64,000 nucleotides of DNA from Candidatus Bathyarchaeota archaeon A05DMB-4 (GTDB taxonomy: Archaea > Thermoproteota > Bathyarchaeia > Bathyarchaeales > SOJC01). A program made the position numbers and the translations under genes. Every line of letters starts with the position of its first letter. Within the stretch, counting starts at the first letter, position 1. The DNA lies in contig JABFQO010000007.1 in assembly GCA_019685575.1 (NCBI GenBank), positions 1-64,000 on the forward strand. Reading direction: 5' to 3'. The notes under the pieces are model-generated. The model worked only from the letters and a program-made list of their open reading frames with translations. It ran no database searches and was not told where the DNA came from. Below are positions 44,693 through 53,789 of this stretch, piece after piece.

Positions 44693-44956
44693 CTACAGTA
44701 TGCCGAGTTTTATAGCCACGTCCGAGGCTTTGTAGTCGGGATGCAAACGCACGAAAGCCTTCTTCACTCCTTTGTGAGTCAGCACAACATTGACCTTTTC
44801 AACTCTAACTTCATACAGTTGTTCCACAGCGTTCTTCACGTCAGCTTTAGTTGCCTTCAAATTCACCGCGAAAACAAGCTTATTCTCCGTCTCGAGAACA
44901 CGGCTAGCAATTTCGGTCATAAGCGGGTAAAGAATAACTTCATGAGGGTCCATCAC
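44693..44956 (-). CDS. rpl23: 50S ribosomal protein L23
   Basis: An 87-residue L23 at the exit tunnel, docking site for SRP. VILYPLMTEIASRVLETENKLVF and KADVKNAVEQLYEVRVEKVNV are the family core. Its start overlaps the end of rpl4 by four bases, so the two are coupled. Confidence 0.97.
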   Translation of the reverse strand: MMDPHEVILYPLMTEIASRVLETENKLVFAVNLKATKADVKNAVEQLYEVRVEKVNVVLTHKGVKKAFVRLHPDYKASDVAIKLGIL

Positions 44957-45738
44957 AGTTTGCCTCCATAGCGTGTATCAAGTTTTTCAAAAGCAGAGTT
45001 TGTCCATATAGTCAATCGTCCTGGGTGAGTTCCCGGCGCGAGTAGTTCAACGTTTAGTTCGTCAAGGGTTGCGACGTCGACGCCTGGGAGGTTTTGAGCC
45101 GCTTCGGCGATTCCGTCGTTTTTGTCTATTACGATTAGTGGTCCTACGGCTTGTTTAATTCTTCTGCCTCGTTTCTTGCCCTTGCCTGCGCGTACTTTTC
45201 TGCTGTCTTTTGAACGGTAAATGTCGGACAAAACACCCAACGCTGTAAGGGTTTCCTCAACTTCTTTCGCCTTCTTCAGCGCTTGAATTTCGTCTGTAAC
45301 CACTATGGGGAAATCTTGGACATCTTCTACACTGTGTCCCCGTTTGGCAACGATTTCTCTCAAGCCAGTCGCGGCGATAGCTGAACGCAAAGCCAGCCGC
45401 ATCTCTTTCCGTGGAAGTTTCTTTCGTATCTTCTTGTTCACGTTTGGTGGAAAAGCAGCTCTGCCGCTTACTATGCCCGGTGCGAATCTTGCTCTCGAGC
45501 CGCCGGCTTTTTCTCGTGGAACCCGTGCGATGCCTAAGCCTACGCCGCGTGATTCGGCTGATGTTCGTTTTCCCGCTAACGGGTTTCGTCCTTGCGGTTG
45601 GTAGTTGTGAGATTGAATTGTGACGACAGCGCGTTTTATGACGTCTGGTCTTAGTGGGGTTTGGAAAATCTTCGGAACGTTTATCTTGCCCGTCGAAGCG
45701 CCTTTAAGGTCAAAAAGTTTCGTAGTCAACTTTCCCAT
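44953..45738 (-). CDS. rpl4: 50S ribosomal protein L4
   Basis: Archaeal L4 (L1e type), 261 residues. The frame is open to GTG 45762, but ATG 45738 has GAGGAG ten bases upstream and gives the normal start GKLTTKLFDLKG. The tunnel loop (GRNPLAGKRTSAESRGVGLG) and the C-terminal domain (LPGVDVATLDELNVELLAPG) are intact. It sits between rpl3 and rpl23. Confidence 0.96.
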   Translation of the reverse strand: MGKLTTKLFDLKGASTGKINVPKIFQTPLRPDVIKRAVVTIQSHNYQPQGRNPLAGKRTSAESRGVGLGIARVPREKAGGSRARFAPGIVSGRAAFPPNVNKKIRKKLPRKEMRLALRSAIAATGLREIVAKRGHSVEDVQDFPIVVTDEIQALKKAKEVEETLTALGVLSDIYRSKDSRKVRAGKGKKRGRRIKQAVGPLIVIDKNDGIAEAAQNLPGVDVATLDELNVELLAPGTHPGRLTIWTNSAFEKLDTRYGGKL

Positions 45739-45758
45739 CGCCAAATCTCTCCTCGCGG

Positions 45759-46772
45759 TCACTTTCCTTGAGGCGACTTCAACGATACTTCAACAATTTT
45801 CGGCGGCTCTGCGGGAATTTTTTTCGGTGGTCTTGCAGGACAGCGAAGCCTTATGAGGCGTTTGGTTGCGCCGGGCAAACTGCCTTTAATTATTATGTGT
45901 GGGCCTTTTACTTGACCGTACCTGAGGAAGCCGCCTTTCGGGGTAACTTCTTTTCCGTCTGCGCCGATTTTTAGTATGCGTTTGTTGTATTCGGTTCTTT
46001 GATGATAGCCCATTTGTCCGGCTCGAGCAACGGTGTACAGTGTGTGGGCTGGCTGCCAAGGTCCGATGCAGGCGACGCCACGGTGGGTTTTGTTTGACTT
46101 TCTGCCTAAAAGTTTGACGCCGAAACGTTTTACTGGGCCTTGAAAGCCTTTTCCTTTGCTGACTGCGATGGCGTCGATGTATTGTCCTTCTTTGAAAACT
46201 TCAATCGCCGAGACTGTTTTGCCGAGCAGATTCTTTGCGTATTCAAATTGGTCTTTTATTTTTCCTCCGCCGATTTTAATCTCGGCCATGTCGGGCTTCT
46301 TTTTCGAAATGCCCGCGAGGCGTGGTTGAGTTGCCGCTATTAGAGTGAAAACTGTAATTTTGTCAAGGTTTTCTTCGATTTTTTTCAGCATTTCTTCTGT
46401 GCTGAATTTTTCTGGCAGTGTAGCTAGACGGTTTAAATCGTCTGGTGGTTCCTTCATCCATGCTTCGCAAAAAGTCCGCAACCCATACGGGTCTCGCGTG
46501 TAAGCGCGAATGCCGCACACCAAAAGCGGTGGTGCCTCTAAAATTGTTGCGGCGCTGAAGATTTCTTTGCCGAAGTTGGGCGAACCAGCAGTATCGTCTA
46601 CATAGAACACGTGGGTCATGCCGGCTTTGTAGACCATGAACCCGAGCAAGGTAGGCGCGTCTGTTTTTGGGGTTGGCCAGTATTTTATTTTGCCTATTGG
46701 CCGTGCAGCGCGTCCCCTCGGTATGTAGGCAAGCGAACCGTGCCTGGGTGCGCTTTGTTTTCGGTGTCCCAT
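45759..46772 (-). CDS. rpl3: 50S ribosomal protein L3
   Basis: L3, 337 residues, with the archaeal/eukaryotic start GHRKQSAPRHGSLAYIPRGR. The globular core (TKTDAPTLLGFMVYKAGMTH is read here as PKTDAPTLLGFMVYKAGMTH) and the long loop reaching the peptidyl-transferase centre (GPWQPAHTLYTVARAGQMGY) are present. First gene of the L3-L4-L23-L2-S19 run; rpl4 starts 20 bases downstream. Confidence 0.97.
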   Translation of the reverse strand: MGHRKQSAPRHGSLAYIPRGRAARPIGKIKYWPTPKTDAPTLLGFMVYKAGMTHVFYVDDTAGSPNFGKEIFSAATILEAPPLLVCGIRAYTRDPYGLRTFCEAWMKEPPDDLNRLATLPEKFSTEEMLKKIEENLDKITVFTLIAATQPRLAGISKKKPDMAEIKIGGGKIKDQFEYAKNLLGKTVSAIEVFKEGQYIDAIAVSKGKGFQGPVKRFGVKLLGRKSNKTHRGVACIGPWQPAHTLYTVARAGQMGYHQRTEYNKRILKIGADGKEVTPKGGFLRYGQVKGPHIIIKGSLPGATKRLIRLRCPARPPKKIPAEPPKIVEVSLKSPQGK

Positions 46773-46827
46773 TGTTTATCCGTCCGCCTTCTTTTTGAAT
46801 ACATCTACGAGTTATAAACGTTACTAA

Positions 46828-47682
46828 TCAATCCTTCATTGACGGCGTGTCTAAATAATGTGTATGCGATGGAGGGATGTCTCTGCTTGTCTTTTTCCAT
46901 CCATACTTTGTTGCGACCGCGATGAGCCAACCGCCGAAAATCATAACCGTAGCGGGAAGCCCTTGATGTGGAAAATATGTGAGCATGATGGCTTCGACTA
47001 TTCCGAAAACCACCGCCATAGAAACGATTGCCAGTATCGCGAATCGGCGCCCATATTTTTTTTCTGTTTGAATTCCCAGAAGCCCAGTTAGGAAGAGGTC
47101 GCCCAAGCCGAGTGCCATTGAGGCTTCCAGACTGGGCACTACTGGCAAGACTATGAATATGGGTAGCGACAGGTCGAAGATTTTTTTGCTGGTGGTTATC
47201 ATGTAGCCCGTGCCGAGGACTTGGATGACATCCATGATTGTGAGGAACGCTGCGAAGGCAAAGGTTGTTTTCCACGTGAAGAAGCTGCCGACGTACACTG
47301 TGATGAAGACTATGAAGAGTATAGCGAACAAGTCCAGCAAGTAATAGTTCCAAACCGCCGTGTCTTTAAATAAAAAGTAAAGCACCAAAAAAGCAACAGG
47401 ACCGACGAACCCGAGGTACCATCTTTGCGAAATTAAATACGTTATCATGAAAAGCGCGACTGAGAAAACCCACAAAAACAAAACAAGGATGGCTTGGGAG
47501 GGAACGATGACTAACACCGTGATCATAGCCCCCATAGCAATTACTATTAAAAGTGCATCTTTGATGGTGAATTCTTTTTCTTCAAAAAGTGTCTTTACGC
47601 GTTTTTCGAGTTTTGAATAAAGAAGAATGGTTGCTACAGCGATTAGAATTAGTGCGGTGGGCAACATTACGTCAAATGTCAT
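46828..47682 (-). CDS. Presenilin/signal-peptide-peptidase-like intramembrane aspartyl protease (A22)
   Basis: A 284-residue protein with about eight or nine hydrophobic segments. The two catalytic aspartates are in place: Asp-151 in the helix FLTIMDVIQV and Asp-195 in the diagnostic GLGD of MALGLGDLFLTG. A late helix carries QGLPATVMIF, near where the PAL motif should be. These enzymes cut substrates within the membrane, for example remnant signal peptides. The gene is inserted between the SPOUT methyltransferase gene and rpl3, which are usually neighbours, so it is probably on the ribosomal transcript. Confidence 0.88.
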   Translation of the reverse strand: MTFDVMLPTALILIAVATILLYSKLEKRVKTLFEEKEFTIKDALLIVIAMGAMITVLVIVPSQAILVLFLWVFSVALFMITYLISQRWYLGFVGPVAFLVLYFLFKDTAVWNYYLLDLFAILFIVFITVYVGSFFTWKTTFAFAAFLTIMDVIQVLGTGYMITTSKKIFDLSLPIFIVLPVVPSLEASMALGLGDLFLTGLLGIQTEKKYGRRFAILAIVSMAVVFGIVEAIMLTYFPHQGLPATVMIFGGWLIAVATKYGWKKTSRDIPPSHTHYLDTPSMKD

Positions 47683-47726
47683 AGCCCATTCTATAAGAGG
47701 CGTTAAAGATTTGCTTTTTGGTGGCT

Positions 47727-48584
47727 TTACACGGAAGTGATCATGTTGAGAACGGCAAGTGAAGCGCAGACTGCTTCTTCTGTGCGCACGGTTTCTGTTC
47801 CCTGCGATGGAATCATGTTTACCACAAAATCTACAATATCTTCAAGTGCCAAGTTTTCGTGTTTTACAATTTCATAAAGTCCCTGCGTTGGTGCTCCAAA
47901 AGCTACCAAAATTTTATACGCGTTTTTCCAATGTTTCAAGATTTCTTCTTTAGCCTTCGCGAGGGGAACTCCGAGACGGGAGGTGGCCAGTGTGAGGTCG
48001 AATTTTCCTTCTTTAATCAGTCGTCCCAGTGGCATGTCTGTCGTGGTTATTTGGAAACCCCAGTATGTTTTGATTTCTTGACGGTTCACAAGTGTTGCTT
48101 CTGGAGGTGGCTGGGTTTTTGTGATTTTTACAGTTATTCTTTTGTTTAGTTTGACATCCTTATTCAACACCAAAACTGGCTGTTCAATTCCGACATCTAC
48201 GAGTACGCCGTCTTTTACGCGTGATATGCTGACGCCCTCACGGTAATCGCCGACCTTCAAGTCTCGCAACTTTTTTGTCAATGGATGATGCGTCGTACGC
48301 AAGGGAGGCAAAATACCCGCGTACCGTAGTTCTGGCACCATTTTGAACAACCATTTCCGTAAATACTGTGGCGTTTCCATGTAAGACAGAATCGTCGAGA
48401 CCAGTTTTATGTCTCGGTTTTGATTGACCTTGGGCATGTCGGGAAAAATGATAACCTCGTTAACGCGAAAAATCGCAGCCGCACGTCCGATTATGCCGAT
48501 TCTTGCAGTTTTTTCTCTAAGATGCGGTATGTCGGAAACGATCGAGGCGGGTATGGCGATTGAAAGTTCAGCGCTCTTATACAA
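47727..48584 (-). CDS. SPOUT-class RNA methyltransferase (COG2106/DUF171)
   Basis: A 285-residue knotted methyltransferase. LSIAIPASIVSDIPHLREKTARIGIIGRAAAIF opens the fold, an OB-like insertion covers about 115-160 (LKVGDYREGVSISRVKDGVLVDVG), and the SAM-binding knot includes LVAFGAPTQGLYEIV and FVVNMIPSQGTETVRTEEAV. This family lies beside rpl3 in many archaea and probably modifies rRNA; the position is unknown to me. Confidence 0.9.
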   Translation of the reverse strand: MYKSAELSIAIPASIVSDIPHLREKTARIGIIGRAAAIFRVNEVIIFPDMPKVNQNRDIKLVSTILSYMETPQYLRKWLFKMVPELRYAGILPPLRTTHHPLTKKLRDLKVGDYREGVSISRVKDGVLVDVGIEQPVLVLNKDVKLNKRITVKITKTQPPPEATLVNRQEIKTYWGFQITTTDMPLGRLIKEGKFDLTLATSRLGVPLAKAKEEILKHWKNAYKILVAFGAPTQGLYEIVKHENLALEDIVDFVVNMIPSQGTETVRTEEAVCASLAVLNMITSV

Positions 48585-48700
48585 CGGGTCTCGCTCTCTC
48601 AGTGTCTTATCTTGCGGCTATCTAAAATATATTTGTGTGCATCGCAAAGTTTTCTGCTTATTTTTCTATAAACTTTAAGCATCACAAGATTTATTTCCCT

Positions 48701-51055
48701 ATGCTTGTTAACCAGAAATTTATGTTCAAAAGAAAAATTTTAACTGGCGCATTATCTTTGTTGCTGCTTTCGCTGATGTTTAATGCATACATCAAACCGT
48801 CACTAAGCCAAAGCTATCAAGCCACCCAAATAATCTCTCATGACATACCGCTTGATGTTGTCTTCGTAGGCTACGACCAAGAAGCGATCGACATGGCCGC
48901 GATGGATTCCGTTATTACGAAGGATTACACAGTACCCTACGTCGAATGGTCCCTCAACTATTATTTTGACGTCAACTACGTCTTCGCAAACCAAACCTAC
49001 CTCCAAACCTTAACATCCTTTATCCTACAAAACTCGGTCGAGGGAGTCGACACAACTTCGAAGCTGAACGTAACCGCGTTAGAGTACCAGAAAGCAACTG
49101 CAACAAAAATGTCCATATTCCTCCCACAATCAGGCCGGGCTATTGACGCAATTGCAGTCGAGGATTGGTTTGCGGCTAACCCGTACGTTTCCTCCAGCAC
49201 TCCACGCTACGCTTTTTATGTTTTGAACTTTTCAATGTTTGATACTCCGGATCACACGTGGGAGCACTGGTATAACCTCACTGAGCCAGAACTCGATGCG
49301 AACACTGTCAGAGATTTCTGGAGGCTTGAGTGGGACAACCCGCTTAATCCTCACGTCGATTTTCCATACGCGGGCTTCTCGTATAGGCATCCGCTTTTCT
49401 TCGTTGACCCTTCGGCCTTCAACTGGTACTTGACGTGGGCGAGAATATGGTGGGAACTGGATCCCTACATTACTGATCCGAAGTACGACTATTACTACGA
49501 AGACTTGGACACTTTCCAGCAAACCCACGATTTGACCACGCCGGAAGGCAAAACCGCCTTGGGCTACTACTTGGGCGGATGGATAGATGACATACTAAGC
49601 AACACCTTCGCGTCAGCTGTTTGGGTGCAACCGACCGTTTCGCAGTCGCTTCAGATCTTGGTTCTAAACAACGCGTCTGAGTATGGCTATACTTATGAAA
49701 ATTTGAAGTGGATCATAAACACCAGCCTAGTTAAAGACGCCGTGGAGCAACTGGCACCTTGGATATCCACGGATGTTTCTGTGAAATTCGCCAACCTCTC
49801 GGAGTACCCTGACGTTGAAGCCCTCCTGCAAAGTTGCATCATCAATAAGACAAACGGCTGGACGTATATTGATGGCTTGTCGTTCTTCTACGGGCTAGAA
49901 GACCTTCGGCGCTGGCATTTCAACTATAACAAGGCAGAAATGGTGGTGAATGGCTACGTCACGTTGCTGAAGAATGCTTCGATGATCGTTGATAATGGCG
50001 AGTTTACTGGGTTGGGTGGAGACAGACAAGTCTTGCTTATGAAGTCTATTGACCGTTATTTCCGAGAAGACGGCGTAACACCGAAGTCGGGTCTCAGTTG
50101 CTATATGACGCATGAACTGGGGCACAATCTCGGGTTCGGGCATACTTTCGGTTGGAACACTTATGCTGGCGACTTTGCTTTTGACGTGATGGGCTACTAT
50201 CCGTACTCTTACTATTTCACCAAACTCTTAACAGACGCTTACCGACGCACCTACGCGGACACTGCGCTCGCTGAGTTGCAAAACGCTTTGATAATCGACC
50301 AAGAATTGTACAGCATGTGGGGTTCTTCTCCTTTCATCGATGTGTTGTTTGATGAGATAAGTGAGAGAATCGATGAAGCCGCTTTGCTGTATGACGAATT
50401 AGATTATTTGAGCGCCCTTTACAAATTGTTCGAGGCGCAACGCATAGAGGCATACCTCAGAGAATTAGTATGCGACATAATACCAATCGGCGACCTAAAC
50501 CACGATGGCATCGTAAACATCACGGACGCAACAAAAGTCGGCGTTGCTTGGATGTCGCGGACTGGCGACACTCGCTATGATTTCTTCGCTGACTTGAATT
50601 ATGATACAATAATCAACATAAAAGACTTGACGCCTATCGGGAAAAATTGGCAGAAAACCGGAAAAGTTAAAGCGGGGTTTGTTAGGTGGGCGACGGGCAA
50701 TCGAACGACAATCTTCGATTACGTAGCAAACGTGTGGCCTGATTGGTGGTGGACCGAGAACAACATGACTTATGGCTATTGGAACTGGGCGAACGCCGAT
50801 TTACAGTGCTCTTTACGGATAAAAAACATCACCGATGTTGACAACATGGAGAGCATCTACCTTAAAATCTACAACGCCACCGCCACAGTGCTCGAAATCT
50901 ACTGGAACGCCGGCGACCCCGTGCCTCAAGATTGGATATCCTTCACGGTGGGGGCGCACTCAAAATACTCCTTATACCTAGAGGTTGTGTACACTTCTTA
51001 CGCGCCAACGTGGTTCAGCAGAATAACCTTTGAATCAAGAGTAGACTCGCCATAA
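48701..51055 (+). CDS. Exported metzincin-type metalloprotease with dockerin repeats
   Basis: A 784-residue protein. A signal peptide (about 10-30, LTGALSLLLLSLMFNAY) leads into a large exported region with many sequons. The zinc site HELGHNLGFGH is the metzincin HExxHxxGxxH. Two dockerin-type loops follow (GDLNHDGIVNITDATKVGVA; DLNYDTIINIKDLTPIG, whose second loop has a weaker calcium set), then a beta-sandwich C-terminus. ATG 48701 lies about 30 bases after a TATA-like CTATAAAC, so the message may be leaderless; ATG 48722 is the alternative. No cohesin is visible in the window. Confidence 0.88.
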   Translation: MLVNQKFMFKRKILTGALSLLLLSLMFNAYIKPSLSQSYQATQIISHDIPLDVVFVGYDQEAIDMAAMDSVITKDYTVPYVEWSLNYYFDVNYVFANQTYLQTLTSFILQNSVEGVDTTSKLNVTALEYQKATATKMSIFLPQSGRAIDAIAVEDWFAANPYVSSSTPRYAFYVLNFSMFDTPDHTWEHWYNLTEPELDANTVRDFWRLEWDNPLNPHVDFPYAGFSYRHPLFFVDPSAFNWYLTWARIWWELDPYITDPKYDYYYEDLDTFQQTHDLTTPEGKTALGYYLGGWIDDILSNTFASAVWVQPTVSQSLQILVLNNASEYGYTYENLKWIINTSLVKDAVEQLAPWISTDVSVKFANLSEYPDVEALLQSCIINKTNGWTYIDGLSFFYGLEDLRRWHFNYNKAEMVVNGYVTLLKNASMIVDNGEFTGLGGDRQVLLMKSIDRYFREDGVTPKSGLSCYMTHELGHNLGFGHTFGWNTYAGDFAFDVMGYYPYSYYFTKLLTDAYRRTYADTALAELQNALIIDQELYSMWGSSPFIDVLFDEISERIDEAALLYDELDYLSALYKLFEAQRIEAYLRELVCDIIPIGDLNHDGIVNITDATKVGVAWMSRTGDTRYDFFADLNYDTIINIKDLTPIGKNWQKTGKVKAGFVRWATGNRTTIFDYVANVWPDWWWTENNMTYGYWNWANADLQCSLRIKNITDVDNMESIYLKIYNATATVLEIYWNAGDPVPQDWISFTVGAHSKYSLYLEVVYTSYAPTWFSRITFESRVDSP

Positions 51056-51122
51056 ACAACCTTCAATTCCCCCCTCTTTTATATCTAAAAACGCATATAC
51101 TTCAAACAGGCTAGGTGAAGAA

Positions 51123-52271
51123 ATGAAAAGAATCGACGTTTTAGACGACCCGCAAACTTTGCGAAAAATTGATAAAAACAACATGCTGGAACTGTGCCTT
51201 AAAACGGGCGAATTCTGCAAAGAAGCCATCACGTTGGCGCGACGGTTTAAATTGCCAAAAACGGTGCAGGTTTCTGAGAATTTGCAGATAAAATACGGCA
51301 AGCCTCGAAACATAGTAATCGCAGGTATGGGTGGTTCCGCTATAGGCGGAGACCTTTTGCGGGACTGGCTGCTCGACCGTCTCAGCGTGCCCGTCGAAGT
51401 TTGTCGAGACTATTATTTGCCCGCGTATGCTGACGAGGAAACGTTGGTTTTGGTCGTTAGTTACTCGGGCGAGACTGAAGAAGCACTTTGCGCGTTACTT
51501 GACGCGGTTAAACGAAAATGCATGACGGTTGCTGTGGCTTCAGGCGGCACTTTAATATCGTTCGCAAAAAAGTTGCATTTACCCTACTTTGAAGCGAGAA
51601 GTGGCTTTCAGCCGCGCGTAGCGGTTCCCTACTTGTTCTTTCCTTTGGCAATTATTTTGGAGAAGTTGGGGCTCGTTTCTGGTCTAGAAAAAGAGATGCA
51701 AGAGACAATACATGTGCTAAAAAAACTGGCAGCCGAAAATTCACCCGAAGTTCCACAAGAGAAAAATCTTGCTAAGAAATTGGCGTGGCAACTGCGTTCA
51801 ACAATTCCCGTCGTGTACAGTTTCCGACAATACCACAGCGTGGCTTGCCGTTTCAAGTCAGAACTGAATGAGAACAGCAAAATCCCAGCGAAATACGAGA
51901 ACTTCCCCGAACTGAACCACAATGACGTGGTTGGCTGGGAAGCATCAGAAAGGCTTACGAAAAAATTCACCGTGATACTCATTCGGGACCCTGAAGAGCC
52001 GCCGGAAATACGCAATCGCATAGAAGCAACAAAGAAACTTGTTTTGAATAAAGCCGCAAAAGTTTTAGAAGTTCAATCAGTTGGCGACTCTCAATTAGCG
52101 AGAATGTTTTCTGTAGTGTTCTTGGGCGACCTAACAAGCGTGTATCTCGCGATTATGCTCGGCGTTGACCCTTCACCAGTAAAAATAATCACGGCGATGA
52201 AGAACGAGATGAAACGGAAATTCGACATCGTCGAAAGACTGAAAAAAGAATTAAACACGCTTACAGGTTAG
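51123..52271 (+). CDS. pgi/pmi: Bifunctional phosphoglucose/phosphomannose isomerase
   Basis: SIS-domain isomerase interconverting fructose-6-phosphate with glucose-6- and mannose-6-phosphate. SIS landmarks are GMGGSAIGGDLLRDW and VSYSGETEEALC; the second SIS domain has SELNENSKIPAKYENFPELNHNDVVGWE, the signature of the archaeal bifunctional type. Length 382 residues is near normal. GGTGA at 51114-51118 precedes ATG 51123. Its stop overlaps that of the convergent inositol-1-phosphate synthase by four bases; glucose-6-phosphate is the substrate of that enzyme. Confidence 0.94.
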   Translation: MKRIDVLDDPQTLRKIDKNNMLELCLKTGEFCKEAITLARRFKLPKTVQVSENLQIKYGKPRNIVIAGMGGSAIGGDLLRDWLLDRLSVPVEVCRDYYLPAYADEETLVLVVSYSGETEEALCALLDAVKRKCMTVAVASGGTLISFAKKLHLPYFEARSGFQPRVAVPYLFFPLAIILEKLGLVSGLEKEMQETIHVLKKLAAENSPEVPQEKNLAKKLAWQLRSTIPVVYSFRQYHSVACRFKSELNENSKIPAKYENFPELNHNDVVGWEASERLTKKFTVILIRDPEEPPEIRNRIEATKKLVLNKAAKVLEVQSVGDSQLARMFSVVFLGDLTSVYLAIMLGVDPSPVKIITAMKNEMKRKFDIVERLKKELNTLTG

Positions 52272-53335
52272 CCTTCTCGTTTTCCTTCAATAAACTCTCT
52301 GAACCACTGTTCCGCTATGTCCAAAGGTTCAGCCTGCGGCGGGTTCTTGAATGCATACGCAGAAACACTCGCCAGTGAACCCTTGATTTTCCTGTTCAAA
52401 GCGATTTTAACTGCTCTAATCACGTCAAACAACATTGAACCGGCGTTAGGAGCGTCCACGGTGCATAGTCGAACGTCCATACGCATCGGAACATTACAGA
52501 AATACGTGCCTTGCAACCAGAAGTAGCTATCGCGGCGGTTTTCCAAGAAATCCACAAAATCGGTCGAACCTGCGACGATTTCAGCTTTGTAAGGCAAAGC
52601 AGTCGCGACGGCTTTTGTCTTTATCGTTCTCTTTGTCTCTCGGGTACGGTCAAGAGTATCAAGCGATTCGGTTCCACCACCTACATCGAGCTGATAGGTC
52701 TCCGTTATCTTGACACCACTGTCTGACAAAAGTTTAAGCAATGTTTTATGCAATGTTGTCGCGCCCACTTGGTCAATTAAGTCGTCACCCACAACGGGCA
52801 CGCCAGCATCCTCAAATTTTCTACTCCACACAAGATTGCTGGCTATAGGAGTCGGTGTCACGTTTACGAAGGCGCACTTTGCTTTCAACGCTTGCTCGGC
52901 GTACCACTCAGAAGCCTTGACCGCACCGCTAGGAAGCAAGTTAAGCACAATTTCAGCTCTGGTCGCTTTTAGCACTTCTGCAACGTCTACTGGGGGCGCG
53001 TCAGAAATTTGAATAACATTTTTTAAGTATTCACCCACACCGTCAAGCGTTGCTCCCTTCTGGACAACAACTCCCTGCTTAGGAACCTCCGTGAGCTTTA
53101 AAGTGTTGTTTGGTGGGCTAAAAACTGCTTCACACAAGTCTTTACCCACCTTTCTCCTGTCAATATCAAAAGCAGACACAAACTCTATGTCACGAGCGTG
53201 ATAGCCTCCCAAAAGAAAATGTTTCAGTCCAATTGCTTGTTCTTCACTTTTTGTGTCTTTATAATATTGAACCCCCTGAACTAACGCGGAAGCGCAGTTC
53301 CCCACACCGACAAGCGCAACTCTGATTTTCTCCAA
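52268..53335 (-). CDS. ino1: myo-Inositol-1-phosphate synthase
   Basis: NAD enzyme converting glucose-6-phosphate to inositol-1-phosphate, the precursor of archaeal inositol lipids and some osmolytes. The Rossmann loop is VALVGVGNCASALVQG; VSAFDIDRRKVGKDL, VNVTPTPIAS, and DDLIDQVGATTLHKTLL with QLDVGGGTESLD are family segments. The 355-residue length matches the short archaeal/mycobacterial form. A single-gene unit; it may supply head groups for the glyco-lipids suggested by the glycosyltransferase pair. Confidence 0.94.
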   Translation of the reverse strand: MEKIRVALVGVGNCASALVQGVQYYKDTKSEEQAIGLKHFLLGGYHARDIEFVSAFDIDRRKVGKDLCEAVFSPPNNTLKLTEVPKQGVVVQKGATLDGVGEYLKNVIQISDAPPVDVAEVLKATRAEIVLNLLPSGAVKASEWYAEQALKAKCAFVNVTPTPIASNLVWSRKFEDAGVPVVGDDLIDQVGATTLHKTLLKLLSDSGVKITETYQLDVGGGTESLDTLDRTRETKRTIKTKAVATALPYKAEIVAGSTDFVDFLENRRDSYFWLQGTYFCNVPMRMDVRLCTVDAPNAGSMLFDVIRAVKIALNRKIKGSLASVSAYAFKNPPQAEPLDIAEQWFREFIEGKREG

Positions 53336-53789
53336 GTTTTTTCACCTAATCACGACGAGTATCTGCTTTATGCCCTTGTTACCATTAAAGTGTTTCGAGG
53401 CGCTTACTATAAACAAAAAACATAGCTTGATTAAACAGTCTCCACAGTCAAAAATGTGAACGCTTATACGCCAAGGCCTCATTCACACCATACCTCCCCA
53501 ACCCAACATCAAATACAGAACGTGCCACCCAACTTTCAACGCCCAAAAAGAAACAACCAACCGAACACTCGTAGAATTCACAATAAAAAAACACCAACAC
53601 ACCCAACACGAGAGAACCACCGATTCACTCATCATATTTGCGGTATATTTGGAGCCTAATAGGATCATATATGGAAGAGGGCCTAGAACGGCGCCGAGAA
53701 GCGAAAACTGGCTAAACAAAAACCGTCAGCCGTTTACACGAATTATAAATACTCCTAACAATGTAACAAAGAAAGGAGAAAAAGAGAGC
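53336..53789. other. Regulatory gap upstream of the acyl-CoA ligase gene
   Basis: This 454-base gap lies between ino1 and the ligase gene. The plus strand from about 53460 to 53610 is strongly G-poor, with no credible frame. The phased element, copy B, fills 53610-53687. The leader 53697-53789 contains AAGGAG at 53773-53778. Nothing else is seen. Confidence 0.7.
53610..53687 (+). repeat. 11-bp-phased promoter element, copy B
   Basis: An inverted repeat (GAGAGAA 53610-53616, TTCACTC 53624-53630) precedes five contiguous 11-base units from 53633: CATATTTGCGG, TATATTTGGAG, CCTAATAGGAT, CATATATGGAA, GAGGGCCTAGA. The palindrome CGGCGCCG follows at 53689-53696. It points to the acyl-CoA ligase gene, whose ATG is about 100 bases away. 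Confidence 0.85.
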
